DNA of 64,000 nucleotides from Chitinophaga hostae (GTDB lineage Bacteria; Bacteroidota; Bacteroidia; Chitinophagales; Chitinophagaceae): the NCBI RefSeq assembly GCF_018224885.1, contig NZ_JAGTXB010000028.1:1-64000 (forward strand), read 5' to 3'. The translations under genes and the position numbers were made by a program. Under the pieces are notes generated by a model. It had not been told where the DNA came from, ran no database searches, and worked only from the letters and a program-made list of their open reading frames with translations. Below, in pieces: positions 1 through 9,781 of this stretch; position 1 is the stretch's first letter; each line of letters opens with the position of its first letter.

Positions 1-36
1 TCTTTTTTTTCATTTAAAGTTGTAACGATTTTGTAA

Positions 37-69
37 ATTGGTATAGGCTAAAAATACGCTATACCTTTA
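37..69 (+). promoter_or_regulatory. Putative Bacteroidota promoter of the TPR lipoprotein gene
   Basis: An ATTG at 37-40 is followed after 21 bp by TACCTTTA at 62-69, which fits the Bacteroidota -33/-7 pattern. It lies 64 bp before the ATG at 134. Motif match only. Confidence 0.4.
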
Positions 70-133
70 TTCACCAGTACATTCAAAGTAGTGCGGAGCT
101 TATTAAATAGTAAATCAATCAAATAAGCTTCAA

Positions 134-1858
134 ATGAAACCAAACTATCTGACATTTATCCCGGTTTTACTCCTCCTTGCGTGTAATAACAACACTAAAA
201 CGGGGGGAGCCCAGGCTACCATTAGGCAATCGCCCGATATACGCTGTTATACGTCCAGGATCACGGACAAAGACTGGTATGCTTCCGGTAAAAAGGCACC
301 TAAGCTGGAAGGATTGAAAGGCATCAATTTCAGGATTTCCACCAACAACAAAGAAGCGCAGGATTACTTTAACCAGGGGATGATGTTGGCTTATGGATTT
401 AATCATGCTGAGGCGGCGAGGTCTTTCTACGAAGCCACCCGGCAGGATTCCACCTGTGCCATGACCTATTGGGGATTTGCCTATGTGCTGGGCCCCAACT
501 ACAATGCGGGCATGGAAGAAGATAATTTTCAGCGTGCCTGGGAGGCTACAGCCAGGGCAAAGTCACTGTTGGCCCGCTGCACTCCAAAGGAAAAAGCGCT
601 TATCAATGCGCTGGCATCGCGCTACGAAATACCCGCCCCCACAGACAGAAAGCGCCTGGACATCGCCTATGCAGCAGCCATGAAGAAAGTATATGATCAG
701 TTTCCCACCGACCCTGACATAGGCGCATTATACGCAGAAGCAATAATGGACCTTCATCCCTGGGATCTATATGAAAAGAAAACAAAAAAGCTCCGACCCT
801 GGACAACGGAAATACTCGCCGTATTAGCACACCTGATGAAACTGAACCCCAAACATCCGGGCGCTCATCATTTCTATATCCACGCAGTAGAGGCCTCTGC
901 CACTCCCGAAAAAGCACTGGCAAGCGCCCGGTTACTCGATACCCTAGTGCCCGGCGCAGGACACCTGGTTCACATGCCGTCGCATATCTATATTAACACC
1001 GGCGACTATCATCCGGGATCCATCGCCAATATACATGCGGTGGAAGTTGACAGCAGTTATACCGCTGCCTGCCATGCCCAGGGAGCGTATCCACTTGGCT
1101 ATTACCCGCATAACTACCATTTCCTCGCGGCAACGACTACACTGGAAGGCAATTCCGCACTGGCATGGCGCACCGCCAAAAAACTGCAGGAACACACTGC
1201 CACAGATATCATGCGCCTGCCAGGATGGGGTACCTTACAACATTACTACACCATACCATATAACATCGCCGTGAAATTCCGCATGTGGGATACCATCCTT
1301 TCTCTCCCCGCACCCACAGACGACCTGGTGTATCCGAAGGCCATCTGGCACTATGCCCGGGGCATGGCATTTTTAGGAAAGAATATTATCCCCGACGCAC
1401 AGAAGGAGCTTGGAAGTCTGCAGACATTAGCCGCTGATACCTCGCTTCCACACCTGACCGTCTGGAATATAAACACCATGGTCGATCTTGTGCAAATTGC
1501 CGTGAAAGTACTATCTGCCGAAATAGCTGCGAAACAACATCATCTGGATAGCTCCATTTCCCTGCTTAAAGAGGCCGTTGCCCTAGAAGACAACCTGAAT
1601 TATAACGAGCCGCCTGATTGGTTCTTTTCCGTGAGGCATTACCTGGGCGCAGCGATGCTGGATGCCGCCCAATACGGCGAAGCCGAAAGCATTTATCGTA
1701 AGGATCTACAAATATGGCGGAAGAATGGCTGGGCGTTAATGGGGTTGTATCACGCTTTGGTTGCCCAGAAAAAGAATGGCGAGGCCCAGAAGGTTAAAGT
1801 GGCGTTTGAGGAGGCGTGGCGGTTTGCGGATGTGAAGATAGGAGGGGGAGCGCGTTGA
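134..1858 (+). CDS. Tetratricopeptide-repeat lipoprotein
   Basis: The 574-residue product begins with a lipoprotein signal: a hydrophobic stretch ending LLLLAC at residues 12-17, so Cys17 is the likely lipidated residue. The rest is helical with TPR-like units, for example the N-terminal segment around residues 75-115 (QGMMLAYGFNHAEAARSFYEA type) and C-terminal units around 480-560. Proteins of this kind with the conserved motif HMPSHIYINTGDYHPG in the middle are common in Bacteroidota and are annotated only as TPR proteins. It lies just left of the integrated element and is probably a host gene. A role in surface protein interaction is inference; no enzyme motif is seen. Confidence 0.8.
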   Translation: MKPNYLTFIPVLLLLACNNNTKTGGAQATIRQSPDIRCYTSRITDKDWYASGKKAPKLEGLKGINFRISTNNKEAQDYFNQGMMLAYGFNHAEAARSFYEATRQDSTCAMTYWGFAYVLGPNYNAGMEEDNFQRAWEATARAKSLLARCTPKEKALINALASRYEIPAPTDRKRLDIAYAAAMKKVYDQFPTDPDIGALYAEAIMDLHPWDLYEKKTKKLRPWTTEILAVLAHLMKLNPKHPGAHHFYIHAVEASATPEKALASARLLDTLVPGAGHLVHMPSHIYINTGDYHPGSIANIHAVEVDSSYTAACHAQGAYPLGYYPHNYHFLAATTTLEGNSALAWRTAKKLQEHTATDIMRLPGWGTLQHYYTIPYNIAVKFRMWDTILSLPAPTDDLVYPKAIWHYARGMAFLGKNIIPDAQKELGSLQTLAADTSLPHLTVWNINTMVDLVQIAVKVLSAEIAAKQHHLDSSISLLKEAVALEDNLNYNEPPDWFFSVRHYLGAAMLDAAQYGEAESIYRKDLQIWRKNGWALMGLYHALVAQKKNGEAQKVKVAFEEAWRFADVKIGGGAR

Positions 1859-1901
1859 CGGTGTTCAGGTTATATGGGTGCAGATGGGGTTTTGGGTTCA
1901 G

Positions 1902-1917
1902 GTCCCAGCGGGATCAC
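1902..1917 (+). repeat. Left attachment core (attL) of a 28-kb integrated element
   Basis: The sequence GTCCCAGCGGGATCAC occurs here and again, identical over 16 bp, at 30160-30175. The first copy follows GGGTTCAG and reads like the T-arm and acceptor end of a tRNA-type gene (GGGTTCAGGTCCC can fold), but no 5' half with the pairing acceptor strand exists upstream. It is therefore at most a fragment. An integrase gene starts 250 bp inside. Assignment as att site rests on the repeat, the flanking integrase and the arm-type sites at 2018-2040 and 30091-30113. Confidence 0.65.
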
Positions 1918-1939
1918 CACAAGAATATCAAAGGAAATT

Positions 1940-1974
1940 AAAGCCGCTTGAATCGTAGGATTTAAGCGGCTTTT
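1940..1974 (+). terminator. Rho-independent terminator beside attL
   Basis: AAGCCGCTT at 1941-1949 pairs with AAGCGGCTT at 1964-1972, with further AATC/GATT pairing inside the loop and a short T run after it. A decayed relative of this block, with the loop bases GTAG reading CTAC, is present at 33641-33682. Confidence 0.6.
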
Positions 1975-2017
1975 CTGCTTTTATGATAAAAAGATAAATC
2001 ATATCAAACGATTTTAA

Positions 2018-2040
2018 ACGTCTACAAAAATGTCTACACT
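2018..2040 (+). promoter_or_regulatory. Arm-type integrase site candidate, left end
   Basis: This 23-bp stretch contains two GTCTACA words. It matches the stretch at 30091-30113 at 18 of 23 positions in the same orientation. The two copies lie about 100 bp and 47 bp inside the 16-bp core repeats, as expected of arm sites bound by a tyrosine recombinase. Confidence 0.45.
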
Positions 2041-2070
2041 TAAAAATTTAAATTTAGTGTAGACATTTTT
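2026..2070. repeat. Perfect 15-bp inverted repeat upstream of the integrase gene
   Basis: AAAAATGTCTACACT at 2026-2040 is repeated inverted at 2056-2070 around a 15-bp AT-only spacer. It overlaps the left arm-type site. It could be an integrase or excisionase binding palindrome, an operator, or a terminator (it ends in a T run). Confidence 0.5.
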
Positions 2071-2167
2071 TTCTGGAATACTTACCAGTAAAGGGTTTTA
2101 GGACTTGCAAACCGATCTAAAAAACACCAAACAACACCAAAAATCGGTAACCAAAACTTAGTAGACT

Positions 2168-3430
2168 ATGAAAGTAAGTCAGGATTTATCAATCCTTTAT
2201 TATCTCCGGTACGACAACAATAACATCAACGGAAAAGCTACTATCTGCGTCCGTATCACGGTCACCGGATTTCCCAAAGACAGTTTTTCTCTCGGCTATC
2301 AGGTCGATCCCACCAAGTTTGACAAGAGGGCGGGCGTCGTCATGGGCAGATCAACAGAGGTAATTGAGATCAATAACCAGCTATTGCATGTTAAAGGTGA
2401 ACTGCTCCGGCATTACAACCTGTTGAAGAAGCAGGGATCAACCGTTACCCCCACTATGATCAAAAACGCTTACCTGGGTGTTCATCAGGAAAAACAAACA
2501 TTGCTGCAGGTCGTAGACTTTCACAACGGGAAGTTTAAAGAAAAAGTGGACAAAGGAAAGCGGGAAAACAGCACCTACAAAAAATGGCTCACTACAAAGG
2601 ATAAGATCACGGCCTTTCTTTCCGGTGTTTTGAAAATGAAAGATATCCCCCTGGAAAGAATTGAGTTTTCCTTCGCGGAAGATTTCTTCGACTATCTCAC
2701 GCTTACAGAAGGTATCCAGGATAACACCGCCATGAAATACCTGAAGAATACCAAGCAGCTGTTAAAACTGGCGGTCCAGCGGAAATGGTTACAGTGTAAC
2801 CCCTTGCAGGATTATGTATGTTCCTATATCAACCCGGAGCGGGATATACTCACCGTAGCAGAACTCAGCGCACTGTATCATAAAGAATTCTCCATTCCCC
2901 GCCTGCAGGAAGCCAAAGACGCCTATGTATTCATGACGCTCACCGGCTACGCCTATAAAGATGCGCAGCTGCTCACTCCCGACAGCATCGCTAAATATTT
3001 CGATGGGGAAGACTGGATTGTGAAGAACAGGGAAAAGACCTGGTGCCGTGAAAACGTTCCCTTGTTACCGTTAGCCAAAGAGATATTGCGGAAGTATAAG
3101 GATCACCCGCACTGCGTTGCCAACAACGTATTACTGCCCATTAAAAGCAATCAACGTTTTAATGGATACCTCAAAGAAATATCTGATCTCTGCGGTATAA
3201 ATAAGAACCTCACCACCCACACCGCGCGGCACACCTTCGCCACCACCGTTACACTGGCCAACGGTGTACCACTGGAAACCGTGAGCGCCATGCTGGGGCA
3301 TAAATCTATACGCACTACGCAGATCTATGCTAAGATAGTAGCTAGCAAAGTAAGTGAAGATATGCAGGTATTGAAGCAACGGTTTAACCTCAAATTGCCG
3401 GAATCCATGCTGAGCAAGGCGGTGGCATAA
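2168..3430 (+). CDS. int: Tyrosine-type site-specific integrase
   Basis: The 420-residue protein has the Bacteroidota layout: an N-terminal Arm5-type domain (about residues 5-95), a SAM-like core-binding domain (about 110-210) and a C-terminal catalytic domain. Visible catalytic residues are His351 and Arg354 (HTAR), His378 (LGH) and the nucleophile Tyr387 (TQIYAK). The position where most relatives have the first catalytic Arg (TGLRYSD) reads TGYAYKD, so that Arg is replaced by Ala; related Bacteroidota conjugative-transposon integrases also lack it. The gene lies 250 bp inside the left core repeat and reads into the element. It probably catalyses integration and excision of the 1902-30175 element. 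Confidence 0.92.
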   Translation: MKVSQDLSILYYLRYDNNNINGKATICVRITVTGFPKDSFSLGYQVDPTKFDKRAGVVMGRSTEVIEINNQLLHVKGELLRHYNLLKKQGSTVTPTMIKNAYLGVHQEKQTLLQVVDFHNGKFKEKVDKGKRENSTYKKWLTTKDKITAFLSGVLKMKDIPLERIEFSFAEDFFDYLTLTEGIQDNTAMKYLKNTKQLLKLAVQRKWLQCNPLQDYVCSYINPERDILTVAELSALYHKEFSIPRLQEAKDAYVFMTLTGYAYKDAQLLTPDSIAKYFDGEDWIVKNREKTWCRENVPLLPLAKEILRKYKDHPHCVANNVLLPIKSNQRFNGYLKEISDLCGINKNLTTHTARHTFATTVTLANGVPLETVSAMLGHKSIRTTQIYAKIVASKVSEDMQVLKQRFNLKLPESMLSKAVA

Positions 3431-3435
3431 AATGA

Positions 3436-3481
3436 AATTATCTAGTCAGGTGCGCCTTACAGGCCACATGACTAGATAATT
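3436..3481. terminator. Long hairpin after the integrase gene
   Basis: AATTATCTAGTCA at 3436-3448 is perfectly inverted at 3469-3481, with extra GCC/GGC pairing inside. It begins 5 bp after the integrase stop codon and lacks a clear T run. A terminator is most likely; a protein-binding palindrome is possible. Confidence 0.5.
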
Positions 3482-3555
3482 CTAAAAACCTCACAAAGAT
3501 AAAATTTCTTATATGTCTGAAAAGCCAGAGAGATAAAAACTATTGAACTGAGCCG

Positions 3556-6500
3556 GTGAGATGTTTAAAGCATGAGGTGTTTGAGAACAGGATTGAATAT
3601 CTTATATTTAATAAAAATGTATTCGATAATATGTTCGCATCGCATCCTGATGTTACAACCGAGAATGACTTGCTCCTCTCCAGATTTACCATTCGGCTGA
3701 GGGATTCGGAAACACAAGAAACAATAGGGACAGGAGTCTTATACAAGGTGGGTGAATTGAAAGATAAATTCTATGTATTGACTGCTGCGCATGTTCTTTT
3801 TGGGGATGGCGATACATTCCGTGATCCACTGGAAACTGTTTGTCTAGATTTTTACAATGTAACAACCAACTCATACAGTACAATAATCCATGAAATCGAT
3901 CCTTCACTGGTCGGTGCCAGCGCCGATAAGGATGTGGCCATTTTACTCGTAGAGGATGACCAAGTGAAGAATTTAATCAATGATATCCCATCCGTAATAT
4001 GCTTAAGTGAACGTCGGTCGGTTTCCTCATTCATTATAAAGGGGTTTCCCGCCGCTACTAGAGGTCAGGAAATTGTCACCATTAACCCTCTATGGAAACA
4101 AAATATGACCGGCGTACCCAAGTTTCAATTGGAGCTGAAAGAAGACTATGATGGCTGGAGCATCGATGGATTTTCAGGAAGTGGAGCCTTTCTGTATTCA
4201 TCCCATCAGCTTTATTTGTATGGCATTTTTACACGATATAGAGAAGAACGAAAAGGAAGAGTTATCTACTGTCAGTATCTCGAGGCCTTCAACGAATTGC
4301 TTCAGAAGAGTTTTCTTCCTACCATCACTTTTACTTACCTCGGAGAGCACGGCCTGGATAGGGCATTCTTTGAAAGGCAGGTGGGTACGGCTATCAGCAA
4401 TCTCGGACCTAGGTTTAATGAAAAACTGAATTTTCGCTTGTCAATGGCATGGTTATTTAACGATCTGGCAAGGGATGGTGTATTCCGTCGACGCTTTACA
4501 CATGCCATAGATCGATGGTTGACCGACAAAAATTTTAATCACAACGAATCCGAGAATTTGCATCTCGAAGAAATTGAAGCTGAAAATGGTGCCATCCGCG
4601 TGGATCTTATCCCCTGGTTATCAAAATTAAACTGGATGCCTGATCATCCCATCGAATGGCAGTCCGCCGTTGATCGGGTTATCGCTCTGAATGAAAAGAT
4701 AGCAGAAAAAAGACGGGTGTTGTTTGATTTGCAGTACGAAGAACGTGACCAGCATTCGGATGAGCAGAAGGCGCATCATAATTACCGCTCACCATATGAA
4801 GTTGAAATAAATCGTCTCTGGGAAATCGAAAGAAACAACGACTCTTTGTTATCTAGCCTAGAAACTATAGATATATCCCTTTCCAATCATCCGTATTTGC
4901 TCATAAAAGGTGATGCGGGGTGCGGAAAATCTCACTTGCTTGGGGATATTGCTACAGAAAGAATGCGTAAAGACGAGCCAACAGTACTGCTGTTAGGGCA
5001 GCTTTTTAAGGCCAATCTGACAGTTTGGCAAAATATTTTGCTGCAACTGGGGTTGTCATGTTCAAAAGACCAGTTTTTACAAACACTAAACAGCATTGGC
5101 AAACAAATAGGAGCACGTACGTTAATACTCATTGATGCATTAAATGAAGGTGCGGGCAGGGAAGTCTGGCCAGATGAAATGAGTGGCTTTATTAAAGAGG
5201 TTGCGCGCTACCCATTTATAGGACTGTGCATGACGGTTCGAAGTACCTATTTTACTTTAATTGTTCCTGAGAATGTAAAAAATGATCCGCTCGTTACCTT
5301 TAAGATCCATGAAGGATTTAAAGGTAATGAATATGAAGCGTTACGGCTTTTTTGCGAGTACTATGAATTGCAGCAGCCTAATTTTCCACTCCTGTTTCCA
5401 GAATTTACTAGTCCTTTATTCCTACAGTTGATATGCGAAGGAGTAAGAAACGCGCAAGAAAAGGTTTTTCCTCAAGGATTTCAGGGTATTTCAAAGATCT
5501 TTAATTATTACCTTAAAGCTGTATCTTCTAAGCTGATCAAAAAGAGAGAAGAGTATGAATTGAAGCCTAAGATAGTCAACCAAGCTGTAGAGGAAGTAGC
5601 TAAAGCACTCATGGGAGAAAATGAGGTTCGGGAGTTGCCGCTGCAAGAGATGGTCGAGCTATTCGAAACGAAATTTCCTGCACATCGGTATTTGTTGAGC
5701 GATTTAATTCATGAAAATATATTCATTCAGAATATTCGAAGTGAGCCCAAATCTCAGCAAGAAAATGAGGTTATTCTCTTTTCTTACGAACGATTTGGCG
5801 ATTTTATCCTGGCTGAGGAATTACTAAAACCATTTGATAATCGTGAAAAAATAATGGAAGTTTTCCAGGAAGATAAGCCTTTGGGAAAACTTTTAGAGGA
5901 AGGGTACTGGTATAACAGAGGGATTCTCGAGATAATGGCAATTTTGTTACCAGAAAAATTCAAGCTTGAAATTTTTGAAGTTTTTAGATGGGCATTCATA
6001 GGAAAACACACCAATCTGCTTGGCAATATCGATGAGTACATCAATCATTTCCTTCTTGATAGTTTAAAATGGCGGATCCCGGAGAGTATTGATGACGAAA
6101 AAATTACAGATTGGATCAACAGTGAACATTTCAATCTAAATGACTTCTCATTTTATAATGTTATAGTAGGATTGACTACTATCAATAATCATCCCTTTAA
6201 TGGAGATAGATTTCATCGGATCCTCATGAGAGATACCATGAGTGAACGGGATGGGTATCTACAGAATTACCTTCGGTACTATGCCGACTATGCTGACGAT
6301 GGCTCCGCTTTTCCCGTGAAGAGATTACTCGACTGGGCGTGGATGCCAGGCATATCACAGAAAGTAAGTAGCGAAACGGCTCGTCTCACAGGTCAGACAC
6401 TTACTTGGGTTCTATCTTCGACTAACCGGAAATTAAGGGATCAGACTACAAAAGCAATGGTTAATCTGTTGGAAGACCAACCTAGCGCCTTAATAGATAT

Positions 6501-8385
6501 CTTAAAAGTTTTTAAAGACATTGATGATCTTTATATCTTAGAGAGACTATATGCTATTGCGTATGGATGCGCCTTACGGACTTCACGGGCTGGCTCGCTA
6601 CTCATGATAGCTCAATTCACTTACGATACTATCTTTAAGGACGGAGATCCACCTGTTCATATCCTGTTAAGGGATTATGCTCGAAATGTGGTAGAATATG
6701 CCATCTATACAAAGCTGTCAATTATAGGAGATATAGAATTAATTCGGCCACCTTACAATACTCCCACGCCTGAAAATATCCCCACTTTGGAGGAACTGGA
6801 AGAATATGACATGGATAGGGAGGCTCCGGATTTTAACCAACGGAATGGTCGATTACATAATTTTATCAAGTTTTCAATCATGGACTGGGATTTTGGGAAT
6901 AAAACAGTGAACAGCGGACTCCGGGAATTCTGCCCTGTTAGTTTCAGAACAGAAGCAGGATATAAGTTATTTCTCAGACAATTGAAAAAAAAGCAAAAGG
7001 ACGTACTAAAAATTTACGAAAAGTTCATAGGCTTGGAAGTTGAAATGGATAGACGTGAAAGACAATACTCAGCAAGTTATGAAACTGAATCATATAAATC
7101 AATTCGGACCGACGTAAGGAAATATCTGCAGGACTTGCTTGAAGATCTCAAAGAAAGCTTTTCACCGGAACAGTATAATTATTTTTCAAGAATTATTGTC
7201 CCATATCTGAAAAACAAACAAAAAGGGGTAGATTATCCACGAGATTCTTTTGATAAGGATCCTATAAAGCGGTGGATGGTAAAACGCGCCTATGGCTTGG
7301 GCTACGATGTAGACTTGCATGGTTCCTATGATTATTCTGTTGATAATTACAACAATAGGTCTGGGAGTAAGATTGAGAGGATAGGGAAAAAATATCAATG
7401 GATTGCCTTCCACGAGGCTATGGCGATGGTGGCAGACAACTATAAAATTTTGGAGGATGATAATGATAAAAGAAAATATGTCTATTATAAAGGCCCTTGG
7501 CAGCGTTATCTAAGGGATATTAATCCGTCTTATACAACTAAGAACCTTGAGGAATCAGAAGATCAGGAGGCGGGGCAATCACATGGAGCATGGTGGCTTG
7601 ATCAATCATATCACTACTGGGACGGTCACGATAAAGTTTGGTTAGAAATAACTAAGGATCTGCCAGATGCTAGACAAATTATTCAGCGGATTGATAATGA
7701 AGGTAAAGAATGGATATACCTACACACAACGATTACTTGGGAAGAGCCCAAGCCAATTGGCAAGGACAAGTATAGGATCAGTCGAAAGGAGCTGTGGTAT
7801 TTATTTCAAGCGTATTTGGTTAAAAAAAAGGATAGAACCAAAATCATTGCCTGGATGCAAGAACAGGATTTCAAAGGTCGGTGGATGCCGGAAAGCCATT
7901 CTGCTAATCTTGGCCTGATTAACCGGGAGAATTATTGGGCACCGGCTGCCGCCGAGCATCCTCAAAAGTGGGAAAGCCTGCCTGATTCTAAGCATAGGGT
8001 AATGGTTGCTACCGCCGAGGCGGTGGGTGAATTAGGAGGTGATAAATCAGGGGCACATAGGCGTTACGGAATGCCTTGTCAACTATTTTTTGAAGGAATG
8101 AAACTTCAGTATTCATCAAACGATGGGGACTTTACAGATAGCACTGGAGTGCTGATTGCGATTAATACTCCAGAAGAAGGTGTATTGATCAGCAAGGAGC
8201 ATCTACAAAAGTTCCTTGATGAATCAGATCTCGACATAGTATGGGCGCAATTAGGAGAAAAGCAGGCAATAGGAAAAGACGATGAGGTACTGAAATATAA
8301 TAACTATAAAACAATTACCGGCGTTTACTATTTGGAAGCTGGAGAAGTGAAGGGGGGATTTCGGCTTTCCGAAGATGAAATATAA
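3556..8385 (+). CDS. Trypsin-like protease fused to a STAND NTPase (Avs1-like)
   Basis: The 1609-residue protein starts with a trypsin-like serine protease domain (about residues 25-240). It shows His79 in TAAHV, Asp126 in DKDVAILLV and Ser207 in GFSGSGAF. A STAND/NACHT-type NTPase follows, with Walker A GDAGCGKSH near residues 451-459 and Walker B LILIDALNEG near 525. The last 900 residues are helical and are probably the sensor. Only 9 bp separate it from an MBL-fold gene, and the protease/STAND/MBL set matches the known type I Avs (AVAST) and related conflict systems. Inferred role: phage-protein recognition, then proteolytic self-destruction or immunity. The frame opens at GTG 3556; ATG 3631 is an alternative that keeps the whole protease domain. 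Confidence 0.85.
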   Translation: MRCLKHEVFENRIEYLIFNKNVFDNMFASHPDVTTENDLLLSRFTIRLRDSETQETIGTGVLYKVGELKDKFYVLTAAHVLFGDGDTFRDPLETVCLDFYNVTTNSYSTIIHEIDPSLVGASADKDVAILLVEDDQVKNLINDIPSVICLSERRSVSSFIIKGFPAATRGQEIVTINPLWKQNMTGVPKFQLELKEDYDGWSIDGFSGSGAFLYSSHQLYLYGIFTRYREERKGRVIYCQYLEAFNELLQKSFLPTITFTYLGEHGLDRAFFERQVGTAISNLGPRFNEKLNFRLSMAWLFNDLARDGVFRRRFTHAIDRWLTDKNFNHNESENLHLEEIEAENGAIRVDLIPWLSKLNWMPDHPIEWQSAVDRVIALNEKIAEKRRVLFDLQYEERDQHSDEQKAHHNYRSPYEVEINRLWEIERNNDSLLSSLETIDISLSNHPYLLIKGDAGCGKSHLLGDIATERMRKDEPTVLLLGQLFKANLTVWQNILLQLGLSCSKDQFLQTLNSIGKQIGARTLILIDALNEGAGREVWPDEMSGFIKEVARYPFIGLCMTVRSTYFTLIVPENVKNDPLVTFKIHEGFKGNEYEALRLFCEYYELQQPNFPLLFPEFTSPLFLQLICEGVRNAQEKVFPQGFQGISKIFNYYLKAVSSKLIKKREEYELKPKIVNQAVEEVAKALMGENEVRELPLQEMVELFETKFPAHRYLLSDLIHENIFIQNIRSEPKSQQENEVILFSYERFGDFILAEELLKPFDNREKIMEVFQEDKPLGKLLEEGYWYNRGILEIMAILLPEKFKLEIFEVFRWAFIGKHTNLLGNIDEYINHFLLDSLKWRIPESIDDEKITDWINSEHFNLNDFSFYNVIVGLTTINNHPFNGDRFHRILMRDTMSERDGYLQNYLRYYADYADDGSAFPVKRLLDWAWMPGISQKVSSETARLTGQTLTWVLSSTNRKLRDQTTKAMVNLLEDQPSALIDILKVFKDIDDLYILERLYAIAYGCALRTSRAGSLLMIAQFTYDTIFKDGDPPVHILLRDYARNVVEYAIYTKLSIIGDIELIRPPYNTPTPENIPTLEELEEYDMDREAPDFNQRNGRLHNFIKFSIMDWDFGNKTVNSGLREFCPVSFRTEAGYKLFLRQLKKKQKDVLKIYEKFIGLEVEMDRRERQYSASYETESYKSIRTDVRKYLQDLLEDLKESFSPEQYNYFSRIIVPYLKNKQKGVDYPRDSFDKDPIKRWMVKRAYGLGYDVDLHGSYDYSVDNYNNRSGSKIERIGKKYQWIAFHEAMAMVADNYKILEDDNDKRKYVYYKGPWQRYLRDINPSYTTKNLEESEDQEAGQSHGAWWLDQSYHYWDGHDKVWLEITKDLPDARQIIQRIDNEGKEWIYLHTTITWEEPKPIGKDKYRISRKELWYLFQAYLVKKKDRTKIIAWMQEQDFKGRWMPESHSANLGLINRENYWAPAAAEHPQKWESLPDSKHRVMVATAEAVGELGGDKSGAHRRYGMPCQLFFEGMKLQYSSNDGDFTDSTGVLIAINTPEEGVLISKEHLQKFLDESDLDIVWAQLGEKQAIGKDDEVLKYNNYKTITGVYYLEAGEVKGGFRLSEDEI

Positions 8386-8394
8386 AATTAATAA

Positions 8395-9477
8395 ATGAGA
8401 CTTTCGTTTTATCAGGCGGAATGTGGTAATGCTGCTAGCATGAAATTTACAGGGGATGACGGAGTTGTTCATAACATCTTCGTGGATGCTGGCTTCGAGC
8501 GGACTTTTCATCACGTGCTTGCCAGCGAAATACAAGAAATAGATAGGCGCAATCAGGTCATTGATGCCTGGATAATTTCACACATACATGATGATCATAT
8601 TGGAGGTGCGTTGGCATACCTTAAAGCTATACAGTCAGGTCAAATTTTGGACAAGGTGGATAGATGGTACTACAATCTACCCAGAGGGGCATATCGTCTA
8701 GAAAGTGCACTGTCACAAGAATTCATCAGCGAAGCTAAAAGCATCGCACAGGGTGATAAATTGGCTTCTTATTTAGCTTCTGTTAATAAACTGCCTAAAG
8801 ATGATATTTGCGTTGAGTTAGAGACGATTGATGTGTTCGGCTTGCGATTGACTATCCTCTCTCCGGATGGTCCAGCTCTAGTAAACTTGAGGAAAAAGTA
8901 TCCTGCAGGTAAAAGAAACTCTTTTGAAAGGAATGAAGATGTCAGTATTAGCCAAACAAAAGCTGCAACTTCTTATGATTATAAACTGCCATTAGATGCG
9001 TTTAGATCTTTTGCCCCCAAAAAAGATAATTCCATCGAAAATGGTAGCAGTATTTCGTTTATAGCTGAATATAACGGTAAACGGATATTATGGCTCGCGG
9101 ATTCTTTTCCCAGTATTATCATTCGATCTCTTGAACGACTGGGGTATTCAACCAGCAAACCATTGGAATGCGATTGGGTAAATGTTGCGCATCACGGGAG
9201 CAGTGGCAATAATATTGCTGAATTGTACGCGCGTATTAGCTGCAAAAATTATCTTATAAGTGCAGACGGAAATAACAATGCAAAACTGCCCACAAAAGCT
9301 AGTCTTGCGAGTATCCTTACTAGTCCGCAACGTGATACCAGTAAATACCACCTGTATTTTACCTATGATAACAGTACCCTGAGGAGCATTTTTGAAATTG
9401 ATGGCACAATGGTATATGAGAAATATAATTTTGAAGTCTATTATTCGGACCAGCCTGTGATCTCCTTTGACTTGTAA
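8395..9477 (+). CDS. MBL-fold metallohydrolase, partner of the protease-STAND protein
   Basis: The 360-residue protein carries the metallo-beta-lactamase signature H63-x-H65-x-D67-H68 (SHIHDDHIGG), a later Asp in WLADSFP, and VAHHGSSGNN near the C-terminus. This arrangement is the ComEC/Rec2-like branch of the fold. No signal peptide is seen, so it should be cytoplasmic. It begins 9 bp after the protease-STAND stop codon and is certainly co-transcribed. In type I Avs systems an MBL protein is likewise encoded with the protease and STAND parts. Its substrate (nucleic acid or a small molecule) cannot be read from the sequence. Confidence 0.85.
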   Translation: MRLSFYQAECGNAASMKFTGDDGVVHNIFVDAGFERTFHHVLASEIQEIDRRNQVIDAWIISHIHDDHIGGALAYLKAIQSGQILDKVDRWYYNLPRGAYRLESALSQEFISEAKSIAQGDKLASYLASVNKLPKDDICVELETIDVFGLRLTILSPDGPALVNLRKKYPAGKRNSFERNEDVSISQTKAATSYDYKLPLDAFRSFAPKKDNSIENGSSISFIAEYNGKRILWLADSFPSIIIRSLERLGYSTSKPLECDWVNVAHHGSSGNNIAELYARISCKNYLISADGNNNAKLPTKASLASILTSPQRDTSKYHLYFTYDNSTLRSIFEIDGTMVYEKYNFEVYYSDQPVISFDL

Positions 9478-9781
9478 AGATTTTGCCTCATTGCACAACG
9501 TTTGTAGAACTACAGCATATAGCTTCATTAGTTATGGTTCCCTGCCATATTCCAGGCTGAACAAGGCTGTATCCTAATCTAACTTATCATGGTCGGCGGC
9601 CAGCGCAGGTTCCCGACTATTACAAATTCGACATTAACAATTGGTTAACGGTCTCTATCCTGCTAAAATTATTTATTGCAGCCCCTGTTGATACTCAGTG
9701 TATCACAACCCCGATCATGTGATATTTGAATGACCATTACACAACCAAAACCATACTCGCGCACATTCTAAAACCTATAAT
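9478..9781. other. Intergenic region without a recognised gene
   Basis: The 304 bp hold no convincing coding sequence. A short frame at 9726 is contained in the start region of the following gene and lacks coding character. No clear promoter or hairpin was found. Confidence 0.4.

Noticed and set aside
1885..1920. tRNA gene ending at attL
   Set aside because: The T-arm and acceptor-like 3' part is present, but no D-arm, anticodon arm or matching 5' acceptor strand (GATCCCG) lies upstream. It is reported only as an att core.
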